Assembly (NCBI GenBank): GCA_032622095.1
Contig: CP136063.1
Location: 145,221,950 to 145,285,949, forward strand
Origin: Siphonodentalium dalli
Taxonomy: Eukaryota; Mollusca; Scaphopoda; Gadilida; Siphonodentaliidae
Direction of reading: 5' to 3'
Length of the DNA: 64,000 nucleotides
Positions 34,465-44,449 of this stretch are shown here, piece by piece. Numbering within the stretch: the stretch's first letter is position 1; every line of letters starts with the position of its first letter. The position numbers were made by a program, and so were the translations under genes. The notes beneath the pieces were generated by a model, which ran no database searches, was not told where the DNA came from, and saw only the letters and a list, made by a program, of their open reading frames with translations.

Positions 34465-34867
34465 TTATGTGATCACTCAGATCCAAGAGACACTACCCCC
34501 ACCAGTGACAGCCCTGCCACTACTGCATGGAATATTTAAATGACAACACATGAGTGGGTTATGATCTCAGCTTTAATGAAATTATAAGCTTGTCCTGCAG
34601 ATAGCCCATACGCATGGAAAACCAATTAAGCAGAGCCTTCGCTCTGACGAGAAGCCGAAGCAGAGAACGCTGAAGAAATACTGCTGTACAGCGCAGGCAC
34701 GAGCATGGCCCGACGAGCTAAGGTACGATTCGGAGCCGGCGCCCAAGAATTGCTATGAGGCGCCCTAAGCAATAAGCACACACGGCCACCAGGGAGAAGC
34801 CCAACGAGTGCGACGCAGGAATGGCAGTAGAGACCACTGGACAGCCCAACTCCCTATGGCTAAGCAC
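34465..34867 (-). repeat. Ngaro split repeat B2 (3' terminus)
   Basis: 403 bp from TTATGTGATCACTCAG to ATGGCTAAGCAC. Matches B1 at 35290-35692 with about one mismatch seen (GAAGCAGAG versus GAAGCACAG). Forms the outer 3' end of the element. Confidence 0.9.
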
Positions 34868-35093
34868 CGTGGTATGGGCGGGCAACACCAAAGTTACCCC
34901 TGCAGGACGCACCAAAGCTGGATCAATGGCACTGATGACACATCACCAGAAAGGGAAAACAAACAGCAGCAACGAGATGCAAATACACAGGGCCCTAGGC
35001 CCAAAACAAAACAGGCATCACAGAACAATGAATATGGCGTGCCACTCGGGACGCCGAACAAAGCGGGCATGGAGCTCCAAGGGGGGAGGGAGG
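34868..35093 (-). other. Ngaro spacer between A2 and B2
   Basis: 226 bp present only once, between the end of B2 and the start of A2. No ORF is assigned; overlapping ~100-120 codon frames on both strands arise from its high GC content. It presumably belongs to the element's 3' untranslated region. Confidence 0.6.
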
Positions 35094-35292
35094 GAGCGCG
35101 ATGCGTATAATTCAAAAGTGAATTGCTTTCTCGGTTACCGGAAGGAGGCAGCATTCCGGGCGGATGTAAAATGCGGACTTTAAGTTCGGCCGATACGGAA
35201 CGGATCGTACCGAAAAACCGGAATGTCTGCCGGATGACAGGATCAAAGAACCACATAAATCACCCCGAACCTTATCGGCCCTGGGTGCATTA
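35094..35292 (-). repeat. Ngaro split repeat A2
   Basis: 199 bp, GAGCGCGATGCGTATAATTC to CCTGGGTGCATTA. Matches A1 at 40475-40673 except at about two positions (CTCGGTT/CTCAGTT and ATGCGGAC/ATGCCGAC). It abuts B1 with a shared TTA. Confidence 0.9.
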
Positions 35293-35692
35293 TGTGATCA
35301 CTCAGATCCAAGAGACACTACCCCCACCAGTGACAGCCCTGCCACTACTGCATGGAATATTTAAATGACAACACATGAGTGGGTTATGATCTCAGCTTTA
35401 ATGAAATTATAAGCTTGTCCTGCAGATAGCCCATACGCATGGAAAACCAATTAAGCAGAGCCTTCGCTCTGACGAGAAGCCGAAGCACAGAACGCTGAAG
35501 AAATACTGCTGTACAGCGCAGGCACGAGCATGGCCCGACGAGCTAAGGTACGATTCGGAGCCGGCGCCCAAGAATTGCTATGAGGCGCCCTAAGCAATAA
35601 GCACACACGGCCACCAGGGAGAAGCCCAACGAGTGCGACGCAGGAATGGCAGTAGAGACCACTGGACAGCCCAACTCCCTATGGCTAAGCAC
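35290..35692 (-). repeat. Ngaro split repeat B1
   Basis: 403 bp direct copy of B2. The B1-A2 junction reproduces the sequence that would form if the outer ends A1 and B2 were joined in a circle, which is the basis of current models for template use in this superfamily. Confidence 0.9.
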
Positions 35693-35925
35693 AGGCCTGG
35701 AATATTACACTCAGGCTACAGATCGAGAGCACTCTCAAATAAGCATAAGATGACTGCGCAGTCATAAACATACTAAGCTACTATTGATAAGCCACCCATC
35801 AAAGTTACCAGACAGGTTATAACGCTATGGCGACACTACCACTACCACTATCTGCAGGACCGCCATAGAGTGCGCAGCACTCCCCCAAACCAGGAGCTCC
35901 ATGCCCAAATACATCAATGAAACAG
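35693..35925 (-). other. Ngaro non-coding stretch after the last ORF
   Basis: GC-moderate sequence between the SGNH ORF stop and B1, including CACTACCACTACCACTA near 35834. No ORF is assigned; a 3' UTR function is likely. Confidence 0.6.
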
Positions 35926-36609
35926 TTAAACCACCGGGAAAACCATAGTGTCAGATGCCAGGAAGGTCTCCAGGGCGCCCTGGAGACTATTCAGATAGAT
36001 ATCGTTGCCGACGGGGGAGAGATGGATCCCATCTGAACGATACATGCCCTTATCAGAAGCGCAAATGTCTGGGTGCTTGATGCCACGACCCCCGTGATGC
36101 AAGACGAAGCCCAACATGCGTTGGTTAAAGTCCCGGCGCTGGCGAGCACCAATACTCGGGCGATGGGCGTTGTGCCAATAGCGGCGCGGGAACACGTGTG
36201 ACCAAATAAGGGTGCAGTCAGGCAAAGTTTCCTGCACATAAGAAAGTTCCCGCTTAACACTGGCACTCAAGTCACGGTACCCACCGGCTGTGATGTCGTT
36301 ATAACCAAGCTGGATGATGATGTGGGTAGGATGCCGAGACTGCGGACAAGCGGCGAGCTCCCGGTCGAACGTGGCGTGGAAATCGCCCCAGAGCATCCCA
36401 CGAGTGCCGATCCATCTAACAGAAGCGCCGCGGCTGGACAGCTGGAGATGTTGGCCAACAGGACGCCGCACAGCACGCTGGTGAGCCCAGTAGACGTGGG
36501 ACGAACCCAAGACCCAGATAATGGCTACTGAAACGAGACTAAGCAGATGTTGAGTGGATGTATCGACGACAAACATCAGACCGCCAACGACCCCGGTGTT
36601 GGATGGCAT
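35926..36609 (-). CDS. SGNH/GDSL-type hydrolase ORF of the Ngaro element
   Basis: The frame is open from 37050, but everything before the ATG at 36609 overlaps the recombinase gene in another frame, so I start here (227 aa; a second ATG is at 36576). SGNH family blocks are visible: LGSSHVYW (nucleophile Ser), IIIQLGYND (block III with Asn-Asp) and YRSDGIHLS near the C-terminus (Asp and His of the triad). Such a hydrolase ORF is a known accessory of many Ngaro elements; its role in the life cycle is unknown, with esterase or lipase-like activity assumed from the family. It overlaps the end of the recombinase ORF by ~70 nt, so translation probably depends on reinitiation or a separate transcript. 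The frame appears intact. Confidence 0.85.
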   Translation of the reverse strand: MPSNTGVVGGLMFVVDTSTQHLLSLVSVAIIWVLGSSHVYWAHQRAVRRPVGQHLQLSSRGASVRWIGTRGMLWGDFHATFDRELAACPQSRHPTHIIIQLGYNDITAGGYRDLSASVKRELSYVQETLPDCTLIWSHVFPRRYWHNAHRPSIGARQRRDFNQRMLGFVLHHGGRGIKHPDICASDKGMYRSDGIHLSPVGNDIYLNSLQGALETFLASDTMVFPVV

Positions 36610-37450
36610 GGTAAGGGGTGCCCAGATCCGCCAGATAGGTAGCACCACCCGAACGAAATGAATGCGGCGTGATATATTGTCGAGAGCCGGACGTACGCAA
36701 AGCCTGATGGAGCACGGCCCGAAACTGCGCGACTGTGAGCGGGGTCTGAGCCTGGTGAGAAAGGAACAGTCCCGACCGGGAGCCGCGAATGGCAAGAAAT
36801 GTGGTGGCCGCGCGCAGCGGGCAGATATGTCGATCAGTCGGCAGGCACGGAATGCGAATATGAGCGGGAGGACCACATTGGTTCGTTTTAGAATGCCGGA
36901 GCCAAACGTCAATGGCGGAGCCGCACAACGAGACATCGCGAAGAAATATAGCATGTCCAAAGTCGGCCTTGGACACAGCGGCCAGTTCCCCCACGCGGAA
37001 CAGTCCAAAAAAGGCCATCGTAAAGGCAGACGTAAACAAAGCGACCTCATGTGGCGACGAGCATATGCGAGGAAGCACGCGGAGCAAGGTGCGCAGCAAA
37101 GGTATTGTCACTGGAGCAGGACGAGATGATGAAGGCGTCAAGCGACGGACCCCGGTCAATAGTTGGCGAATGAGGTAAGTCGAAGTGGGATTTCGCATAC
37201 CCCGGAGTCGATGCTGCCGACCGATGGCAGCCAGGTAGGTGGAAATGGTTGAAGCAGAATGCTGGGAGCGATGAAGCCCCGCGATAAACCCGACGATAGC
37301 ATGTTCCGGGAGCGGCCAGGAAACGGCCAAGCGATGCTGGTGTGCGAAATCGAGATAAGCCCGTATGGCGGTGCGATACGTGCGGTGAGTTTTTGGCGCC
37401 CGGGAGGAAGTCAAAAGCAGCGTTACATGTCGACGCAGGTCCACAGGCAC
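36539..37450 (-). CDS. tyrosine recombinase of the Ngaro element
   Basis: 303 aa. Joins cDNA circles to the genome by site-specific recombination through a covalent 3'-phosphotyrosine, in place of a DDE integrase. The N-terminal ~100 residues are a helical core-binding region (YRTAIRAYLDFAHQH...). The catalytic domain has Arg152 (GLFRVGELA), Lys188 (HSKTN), His263 and Arg266 (TPHSFRSGGAT), Trp289 in the H/W position (HRGRW) and nucleophile Tyr297 (RRYIHS). All expected residues are present. Start ATG at 37450 overlaps the RT stop by 28 nt; the 3' end overlaps the SGNH ORF. Length is usual for the family. Confidence 0.93.
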   Translation of the reverse strand: MPVDLRRHVTLLLTSSRAPKTHRTYRTAIRAYLDFAHQHRLAVSWPLPEHAIVGFIAGLHRSQHSASTISTYLAAIGRQHRLRGMRNPTSTYLIRQLLTGVRRLTPSSSRPAPVTIPLLRTLLRVLPRICSSPHEVALFTSAFTMAFFGLFRVGELAAVSKADFGHAIFLRDVSLCGSAIDVWLRHSKTNQCGPPAHIRIPCLPTDRHICPLRAATTFLAIRGSRSGLFLSHQAQTPLTVAQFRAVLHQALRTSGSRQYITPHSFRSGGATYLADLGTPYHAIQHRGRWRSDVCRRYIHSTSA

Positions 37451-39231
37451 CTGGGAAATGGTGTTGGCGTTCGGGCGGCGGACGGCGCCAGTCGACGGAA
37501 ACGTTTCATCTGGAAACGAGAGAGGCTGTCAGCGAGAGCATTATCACGAGACGCGATCCATGAAGCACGCAAGGAGATGTTGTGAGACAGGAGCAGCAGG
37601 ACCAGCTGGCGCAACAGGGCCATGAGCGGCTTGCATTTGGAAGTTTGGTCGTTGATGGCGCGGACCACGGTAATGTTATCACAGTGTAAATGGAGGCGAT
37701 GATTCCGGAGGCGACGCCCCCAGACGCTGATGGCCACTAAGACTGGGAACATCTCGAGGACACCCATATTGCGGGTCAGGCCCAAAGCATGCCAAGGAAG
37801 GGGCCACTTGCCAAAAGCCCAAAGGCCGTTGAAATAAGCGCCAAAGCCGCCGGACTGACCACCACAAGCGTCCGTGTGGAAATTGATGTCGGTATCATGG
37901 AGCCAGGTCGCAGAAGGGAAAAGGTAGATCCCATTGAATGACGTGAAGAACTGTAACCACGTGGCCAAATCGGCACGCATGCCAGAATTAATTCGGATTT
38001 TGTGATGCGGCTTAGAAAATCCCTGCAGGGCATCAATCAGGCGACGACAAAATGGGCGGCCCGGACGAATCGCCTTGCACGCAAATTGTAATGAGCCAAT
38101 GAGCGACTGTAGTTCACGGACCGAGATTTTACGGCAGCGCAAAGCCATAGAGATTTTGGACTGAATGGCTGTGAGCTTCTCAGCAGGGAGACGCACCGCG
38201 TTAGCCAACGTATCGAGTTCGAGACCAAGGTAGCAGAGCTTCGAGGTGGGCGAGACCGTTTTTTCATGAGCAATAGGTACGCCAAGATCAGAGCAAACGC
38301 GATGAAACATGTCAAGACTGTCTGAGGCCTGGGACGTGGCTGGCGGACCACAGAACAGGAAGTCATCGCAGTAGTGCAAGATGTGTGGGTTGCCGGACCG
38401 CTGCTTAACAACCCATTCCAAAAATGTCGAGAATTTTTCAAAAGTTGCGCACGACACGCTGCAGCCGAAAGGTAAGCATTTGTCGAAATAATACATGTCG
38501 TCCAGTTTAAAACCAAGTTGATCGAAATCGCCCGGGTAGATGCGAAGATTACGATAAGCAGCCTCCAAATCCCCGCGCGCGAGCAAAGTCCCGGCCCCAA
38601 GGGACTGGATGGTGGCAACAGCAGCGTCAAAACTGGTATATGTGACAGTAGTGAATTCGCGCGGAATATGATCATTGAGCGACTGGCCTGTCGGATAGGA
38701 GAGGTGATGGATGAGACGGAATGAGTCAGGTTCATGTTTAGGCACCAGTCCAAGCGGCGACACGCGGAGCGTTGGAATTGGAAGAGCACAGAAAGGACCA
38801 GCAATGCGACCAAGGCGAACCTCCTTAAGGATCTTTTCCCGGACGACCTCGGGACGGTCACGAGCAGACTTGAGGTTCGGAGCGTCAGTTGGCATACGCG
38901 GGCCAGTATAATGGAGTGGAAAACCATGAGTAAAACCGAACCGGAGTTCCCGCGCGACTTGGTGGCGAGGGTACCTCCCAAGCCACCAACACAAATAGTC
39001 TAGATTAACGGCGGAAGGGGCGAGCTGGTAGACGCTGCTGGCGACCGCCGCGGGCTGAGCGGCGAAAGTCTTGTCCATGGGCAGCGGTTGCGGCATGAGG
39101 CTCTGAGCAGATGTTGCAGATGTGTCGAAAACGACAGTTTGGCCAGGAGCAGCGGCCGGCGTTGAATTCAAAACAGACGGGACTGGGACGGCCCGGACGC
39201 GTGGGAAAATTGTCCGCACGCCCGGAGGCAC
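37423..39231 (-). CDS. reverse transcriptase/RNase H of the Ngaro element
   Basis: Open for 602 codons. RT domain ~residues 95-400: RFGFTHGFPLHY entry block, D221 in LLARGDLEAAYRNL, and the catalytic YCDD box at 287-290 (LHYCDDFLFCG; most DIRS-type RTs have an aliphatic residue where Cys288 sits). RNase H ~445-575 with D454 (FHTDACGG), E493 (VLEMFPVL), D518 (HCDNITVV) and the final acidic residue in SRDNALAD. The first ~75 codons overlap the Gag ORF in the +1 frame, so the functional start may be Met52 (39078) or the product may arise by +1 frameshifting. It has no protease, integrase or methyltransferase, consistent with Ngaro. Confidence 0.93.
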   Translation of the reverse strand: MPPGVRTIFPRVRAVPVPSVLNSTPAAAPGQTVVFDTSATSAQSLMPQPLPMDKTFAAQPAAVASSVYQLAPSAVNLDYLCWWLGRYPRHQVARELRFGFTHGFPLHYTGPRMPTDAPNLKSARDRPEVVREKILKEVRLGRIAGPFCALPIPTLRVSPLGLVPKHEPDSFRLIHHLSYPTGQSLNDHIPREFTTVTYTSFDAAVATIQSLGAGTLLARGDLEAAYRNLRIYPGDFDQLGFKLDDMYYFDKCLPFGCSVSCATFEKFSTFLEWVVKQRSGNPHILHYCDDFLFCGPPATSQASDSLDMFHRVCSDLGVPIAHEKTVSPTSKLCYLGLELDTLANAVRLPAEKLTAIQSKISMALRCRKISVRELQSLIGSLQFACKAIRPGRPFCRRLIDALQGFSKPHHKIRINSGMRADLATWLQFFTSFNGIYLFPSATWLHDTDINFHTDACGGQSGGFGAYFNGLWAFGKWPLPWHALGLTRNMGVLEMFPVLVAISVWGRRLRNHRLHLHCDNITVVRAINDQTSKCKPLMALLRQLVLLLLSHNISLRASWIASRDNALADSLSRFQMKRFRRLAPSAARTPTPFPRCLWTCVDM

Positions 39232-40279
39232 GAACCGGAGGCGGAGTCGGCTGCGGAGGTTGCCGAACCTGGGGCGTCATGACCAGCAGCCAAATGTTAG
39301 GGTCGATGGTCTGCCAAGGAGTAGCTGTATTACCATCCCACTTCAACCGAAATTGGGTATCGTACACCTGCCAGGCAGATCCCCCACATTTAGCAGCCGC
39401 CCAACGAATGGTGCGCAGGTAACGCAAAAGGGGCTGGGCCGACGATTCAGGGTGAACGTCGAGGTATACCGAAATGAAAGTGAGAAAAGCATCGGTCCAC
39501 GAGTCAACAGACGTTATTGGAGCAGCATGCCCGCTTGGCGCAACACGGATTCGCCCGGAAGCAGAGACAACCAATTGATGGGGGTCAACGGTATGAATAG
39601 AGGCGGCAGGTTCCTGCAGCTGATCCAAATTGATAAAATCGCCCCGGAAAATTTTGTCGCGAATAGATCGGGAAACATGAGAGCCATAGCCATCTGCCGC
39701 CGTAGGAATCGGCAAGGGGGCGTCCCAAGGGGAGACCAGCGAGGATGGAAAACTAAATAAGGCATTACCCGGATCAGTTCTGTCTCTTGCCGGAGCGTTC
39801 GGTCGGTGGATCACTGAAGCCACACGGGAATCCTCGCGGCGGCGGAGAGAAGTGGAGCTGTCATCAGAACTGCTGCGACGACGGGTCGACAAAGGAGACG
39901 CTGATGGTGACCTGGATCCATAGCGCGGAAACTTGGGGCGCGGAGAACCATCCTGTCGGCGACTAGCCTGGCGACGAGACTGACGACTGGGCTGACGACG
40001 AGGCTGACGAACAGGATCGCGGCCACGAGAATGGGAAACCCGGCCACGGGAGGCGCGGCGTCCCCGTCCAGAGCCACGAGCAGGCCTGCCACGCGAATAC
40101 TGACCACGGCCGCGCACCCGTGAATCAGCCACAGATGACACACTGGCCGAACCCCGAGAAGAAGGCCCAACACGGTCACTGGAAGCAGGACCAGCACGAG
40201 ACGAGCTGGCAGACGCATCCTGGCGACTGCTACGAGACGAACGGTCGCGGGCCCGACCGCGAGATCCCGTACGAACCAT
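39005..40279 (-). CDS. Gag-like nucleic-acid-binding ORF of the Ngaro element
   Basis: 424 aa from ATG 40279. The frame is open upstream to an ATG at 40468, but that stretch is Cys/Phe/Val-rich and lies next to repeat A1, so it looks like leader. The N-terminal ~150 residues are extremely Arg/Ser-rich (RGRARDRSSRSSR), suited to RNA binding. The middle has a folded region with YLDVHPESSAQPLLRYLRTI and WAAAKCGGSAWQVYD. Near the C-terminus is a CCCH-like zinc knuckle (CFEFNAGRCSWPNCRFRH) followed by CNIC. This layout is typical of first ORFs in DIRS/Ngaro elements. It overlaps RT by ~227 nt. Confidence 0.85.
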   Translation of the reverse strand: MVRTGSRGRARDRSSRSSRQDASASSSRAGPASSDRVGPSSRGSASVSSVADSRVRGRGQYSRGRPARGSGRGRRASRGRVSHSRGRDPVRQPRRQPSRQSRRQASRRQDGSPRPKFPRYGSRSPSASPLSTRRRSSSDDSSTSLRRREDSRVASVIHRPNAPARDRTDPGNALFSFPSSLVSPWDAPLPIPTAADGYGSHVSRSIRDKIFRGDFINLDQLQEPAASIHTVDPHQLVVSASGRIRVAPSGHAAPITSVDSWTDAFLTFISVYLDVHPESSAQPLLRYLRTIRWAAAKCGGSAWQVYDTQFRLKWDGNTATPWQTIDPNIWLLVMTPQVRQPPQPTPPPVRASGRADNFPTRPGRPSPVCFEFNAGRCSWPNCRFRHICNICSEPHAATAAHGQDFRRSARGGRQQRLPARPFRR

Positions 40280-40474
40280 AAGAGAAATATGTGATTGCCA
40301 CCGAACGACAAACACAAACAGGGAAACACGTGCGCTACCCACGAAAATAGGTAACGCCGACGGAACAGGACGCAGACAGAACGCACAAGGAACAAGATGA
40401 TAGACGAATAAATGAAGGCTGGCGAAGAAACACGGTGACGGATGGAAACAGATAGGATTTGACGACACACAACC

Positions 40475-40673
40475 GAGCGCGATGCGTATAATTCAAAAGT
40501 GAATTGCTTTCTCAGTTACCGGAAGGAGGCAGCATTCCGGGCGGATGTAAAATGCCGACTTTAAGTTCGGCCGATACGGAACGGATCGTACCGAAAAACC
40601 GGAATGTCTGCCGGATGACAGGATCAAAGAACCACATAAATCACCCCGAACCTTATCGGCCCTGGGTGCATTA
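40475..40673 (-). repeat. Ngaro split repeat A1 (5' terminus)
   Basis: 199 bp at the 5' end, ending at TTA against host sequence AATGAAAGG. The Gag frame begins within 200 nt, so promoter and leader are expected here; no TATA box is evident. Confidence 0.9.
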
Positions 40674-41092
40674 AATGAAAGGCACGGGCCAATCACAACG
40701 ATTATTTACGCAAACAAATTACCCATAATAATTATCATACGAACGGTCGAACCTATGGAAAAAACTAATTCCGTAAATTTATTCTTAATTCGAAATCGAC
40801 TGTGCTTCTATTCTAATTAAGGACGTTCGGTTTCGTGACTGTGACAATTCACTTTATTATCAATTTGTAAATTTTGTGTTTACTCTTCTTCTAGAAGAGG
40901 TGCCTCGAAAAGTCAACGGGGGAATTTCATAACAAGACAAGACAAGATTACCAGAGTACTCCATGCAAAGAAATCGAGTACGCCCAATACGAATTACACC
41001 ACGAAATGTTTTCTCACCTGAGACCGAAAAAGCGCAGTATTTCGTTGACTATTCAGTCGAATTGTGACCATAAACTTTCAGTCGTATTACAA
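40674..41092. other. non-coding right flank of the Ngaro element
   Basis: AT-rich sequence with no recognised gene. Contains an ACAAGACAAGACAAGATTACC microsatellite-like patch near 40932. Confidence 0.4.
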
Positions 41093-41239
41093 AAGAAATA
41101 AATACACGGTGTATCGGTGTGTATGGTCAAGTTGTACCACAAAAAACTGATTGTAGGACTCCGCTACGCGTCGTCCTACAATCAGTTTTTTGTGGTACAA
41201 CTTGACCATACACACCTCTACACCGTGTATTTATTTCTT
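41093..41239. mobile_element. 147 bp near-perfect palindrome
   Basis: Arms of ~70 nt (AAGAAATAAATACACGGTGTA... and its mirror ...TACACCGTGTATTTATTTCTT) meet at CTCCGCTACGCGTCG. Near-perfect pairing suggests a recent MITE or an inverted duplication. A TTGTACCACGAAAAAA word of the same type occurs at 33850. Confidence 0.8.
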
Positions 41240-44130
41240 AAATGTACATGTATATGTGCCGGTATAGCCCTTTGGTGAAAAATAAGGATTTTTTTTAGCA
41301 AAAACTATTATATATACCCCACAGCTGGTTCAAAGTTGTGGGATATATATAATTTATGTAACATGCCCAGAGTAAATTTTGTCAATCTTGTATTAAATAT
41401 ATATACCCCACAATTGGTTACAAATTATAAGCCATCTAAATATAAATATATATTTTTTATAGCAGTAGGATCCGTCCCTTTGTCCGTGTGTCTGCGCATT
41501 TTTCTCCAAGAAACCTGGACTGATTGAACTAAATTTGGTGTGATGATTTGGGTCACCCTGGCGGAGGTTATAACAACATTAATTTTTTTTAATTTTTTTT
41601 TATTTCTTGTTTTGTTTTTAATTAAAACTGTTTAAATAATTGTAACGTGCGCTAAGCATACAAATGCACAGTAGACCCAACTACATGTATGGTTTTTAGT
41701 GAAAATTAAAAAAATTTGAGCAAAAACTATTATATATACCCCACAGCTGGTTCAATTTGGTAACGAATAATAATTTAATTGGTCAAGAATATAAAATGGA
41801 ACAAATTCACTGCTTTTTATATTATAGGATAATAGGGGAAAATCTGGGGAATTTTCCCCACTATTTTAATACTGAGAGGCAAGAATTTTTTCAGCCTCAA
41901 ACCAGACTTAAGTCCATTATACAGTAATTTCCCTATACAATGATGAAATTTACAAAACATGTGAATGAATTTGAAATTTTGGTGGTCGTGTCTAGTTCTG
42001 CATGGAATTGCCCTTAGTGGTTTTAAAGTTTTTGATTGAGTTGGGTAACAGCTACATGTACATGTATGGCCCTTTGGTGAAAAATAAGGATTTTTTTTAG
42101 CAAAAACTATTATATATACCCCACAGCTGGTTCAATGTTGTGGGACATATATAATTTATGTAACATGCAGAGTAAATGTTGTCAATCTTGTATACTAAAT
42201 ACATGTATACATTGTACATGTATATACACCCCACAATTGGTTACAGATTATAAGCCATCTAAATATAAATAAATATTTTTTATAGCAGCAGGATCCGTCC
42301 CTTTGTCCGTGTGTCTGCGCATTTTTCTCCAAAATAGCTGGACTGATTTAACTAAATTTGGTGTGATGACTTGGGTCAGCCTGGCAGATGTTATAAGAAC
42401 ATTAATTTGTTTTTTTAAATTTAAATTTCTTTTTTTGTTTTGAATCAAAACTGTTTAAATAATCTTAACGTGTGCAAAGCATACAAATGGACAGTAGGCC
42501 CAACTATGGTTTTTGATGAAAATTAAGTATTTTTGTGCAAAAACTATTATATATACCCCACAGCTGGTTCAATTTGGTAACAAATAATAATTTAATTGGT
42601 CAAGAATATAAAATGGAACAAATTCACTGCTTCTTAAATTATAGGATAATAGGGGAAAATCTGGGGAATTTTCCCCACTATCTACTGAGAGGCAAAAAAA
42701 CTTTCAGCCTCAAACCAGACTTACATGTAAGTCCATTATACATGTACATGTACTAGTATGTCATGAAATTACAGTAATTTCCCTGTAGAATGAAGAAAAT
42801 TACATGACATGAGAATGAATTTGAAATTTTGCAGTTCTGCATGGAATTACCCTTAGTGGTTTTAAAGTTTTTGATTGAGTTGGGTACCAGCTGCATGTAT
42901 GGCCCTTTGGTGACAATTGAAAATAAGGATTTTTAGCAAAAACTATTATATATACCCCACAGCTGGTTCTAAGTTGTGGGATATATATAATTTATGTAAC
43001 ATGCACAGAGTAAATTTTGTCAATCTTATATTAAATATATATACCCCACAATTGAATGAATTTGAAATTTTGGTGGTCGTGTCCAGTTCTGCATGGAATT
43101 ACCCTTAGTGGTTTTAAAGTTTTTGATTGAGTTGGGTAACAGCTACATGTATGGCCCTTTGGTGAAAAATAAGGATTTTTTAGCAAAAACTATTATATAT
43201 ATACCCCACAGCTTGTTCAAAGTTGTCGGATATATATAATTTATGTAACATGCACACAGTAAATTTTGTCAATCTTGTATTAAATATATATACCCCACAA
43301 TTGGTTACAAATTATAAGCCATCTAATAAATATTTTTTATAGCAGTAGGATCCGTCCCTTTGTCCGTTTCAACTGTGCGTCTGCGCATTTTTCTCCAAGA
43401 AACCTAGACTGATTTAACTAAATTTGGTGTGATGACTTGGGTCACCCTGGTGGAGGTTTATATAACAACATTAATTTTAATTCTTTTTTTATTTTTTTAT
43501 TTTTTTTCAATCAAAACTGTTTAAATAATTGTAACGTGCGCAAAGCATACAAACATACAGTAGGCCCAACTACATATGGCTTGTTGCCATTCATCGGAAA
43601 GCTCTCGTGTACATGTATGGTTTTTGGTGAAAATTAAGTATTTTTGAGCTAAATCTATTATATATACCCCACAGCTGGTTCAATTTGGTAACAAATAATA
43701 ATTTAATTGGTCAAGAATATAAAATGGAACAAATTCACTGCTTCTTATATTATAGGATAATAGGGGAAAATCTGGGGAATTTTCCTCACTGTTTTGAGTG
43801 TTTTCTGAGAGGCAAGAATTTGTTCAGCCTCAAACCAGACTTAAGTCCATTATACATGTATGTCATGAAATTACAGTAATTTCCCTATACAATGAAGAAA
43901 AATACATGACATGAGAATGAATTTGAAATTTTGGTGGTCGTGTCCAGTATATACAATGTATATACCCCACAGCTGGTTCAAAGTTGTGGGGTATATATAA
44001 TTTATGTAACATGCACAGAGTCAATTCTGTCAACCTTGTATAGATACATGTATACCCCATACTTGGTTACAAATTATGAGGCATATAAATGTATATATAT
44101 GTACAGACACCTGGACCAATTTATCTAATT
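41237..44130 (+). repeat. tandem array of family A (~800 bp composite unit)
   Basis: Type a half-units (CCCCACAGCTGGTTCAAAGTTGTGGG...TTTATGTAACATGC...CACAATTGGTTACAAATTATAAG...ATAGCAGTAGGATCCGTCCC...CTAAATTTGGTGTGATGA) occur at 41321, 42121, 42961, 43205 and 43971. Type b half-units (GCTGGTTCAATTTGGTAAC...GGGGAAAATCTGGGG...TCAGCCTCAAACCAGAC) occur at 41741, 42561 and 43671. The a-to-a period is ~800-840 bp, with one truncated unit. Each unit starts with a TATA-CCCCACA/TGTGGGG-TATA stem-loop and includes a GTCCGTGTGTCTG proto-microsatellite, so the family is probably a pearl-like relative. No coding potential. Confidence 0.8.
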
Positions 44131-44449
44131 CATATAAATAGGCAATTTTCTAAAATTCAATTGAGAGACACATACATGTACAATGTGTATAATATACTAG
44201 TACAGAAACAATGTATTTTAAGTTAGTAATTACTATTAGTACTAATCTCTTTGTTAATTTTCCATTTGAATGATAACAAACCTGAACTCGAACTATTTGA
44301 AGTTTCAACAGGTGAAAGCTAGATAAAGCCAAACATACTGTACAGTATGATTCTGTTAAACTGTTAAACTTGAATCTATTTTGTAAAAAAAATAAAAAAT
44401 TGTCTGTCAATTTTTTTTTGGGGTGCCTTGAGGTTGGGCGTCCAAACCG
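44131..44449. other. spacer between direct and inverted family A units
   Basis: AT-rich, no gene. An 86-codon minus-strand frame has no recognisable domain. Confidence 0.4.

Larger units (their letters stand above)
34465..40673 (-). mobile_element. complete Ngaro-type (DIRS superfamily) retrotransposon
   Basis: 6209 bp on the minus strand, in order: A1 (40475-40673), Gag-like ORF, RT/RNase H, tyrosine recombinase, SGNH hydrolase, B1 (35290-35692), A2 (35094-35292), spacer, B2 (34465-34867). The split direct repeats A1-ORFs-B1-A2-B2 and the tyrosine recombinase in place of a DDE integrase define Ngaro. B1 and A2 share a TTA at their junction, the sequence expected at the join of a circular intermediate. 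No target duplication is seen, as expected. A copies and B copies each show only one or two differences and all ORFs are open, so the insertion is young and may be competent. Confidence 0.95.

Noticed and set aside
34465-35692. The two 403 bp direct repeats considered as LTRs of an LTR retrotransposon
   Set aside because: They are both on one side of the ORFs, and the 199 bp repeat occurs outside the other side. The element has a tyrosine recombinase and no DDE integrase or protease. This is the Ngaro split-repeat pattern.
35926-37050. Full 374-codon frame as the SGNH protein
   Set aside because: The first ~147 codons overlap the recombinase domain on the same strand in another frame; the recognisable SGNH domain starts after Met148.
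38037-38981. 314-codon minus-strand frame and long plus-strand frames (38.5-39.8 kb, 36.6-37.6 kb) inside the Ngaro element
   Set aside because: Shadow frames of the RT, Gag and recombinase genes caused by GC-rich codon use.
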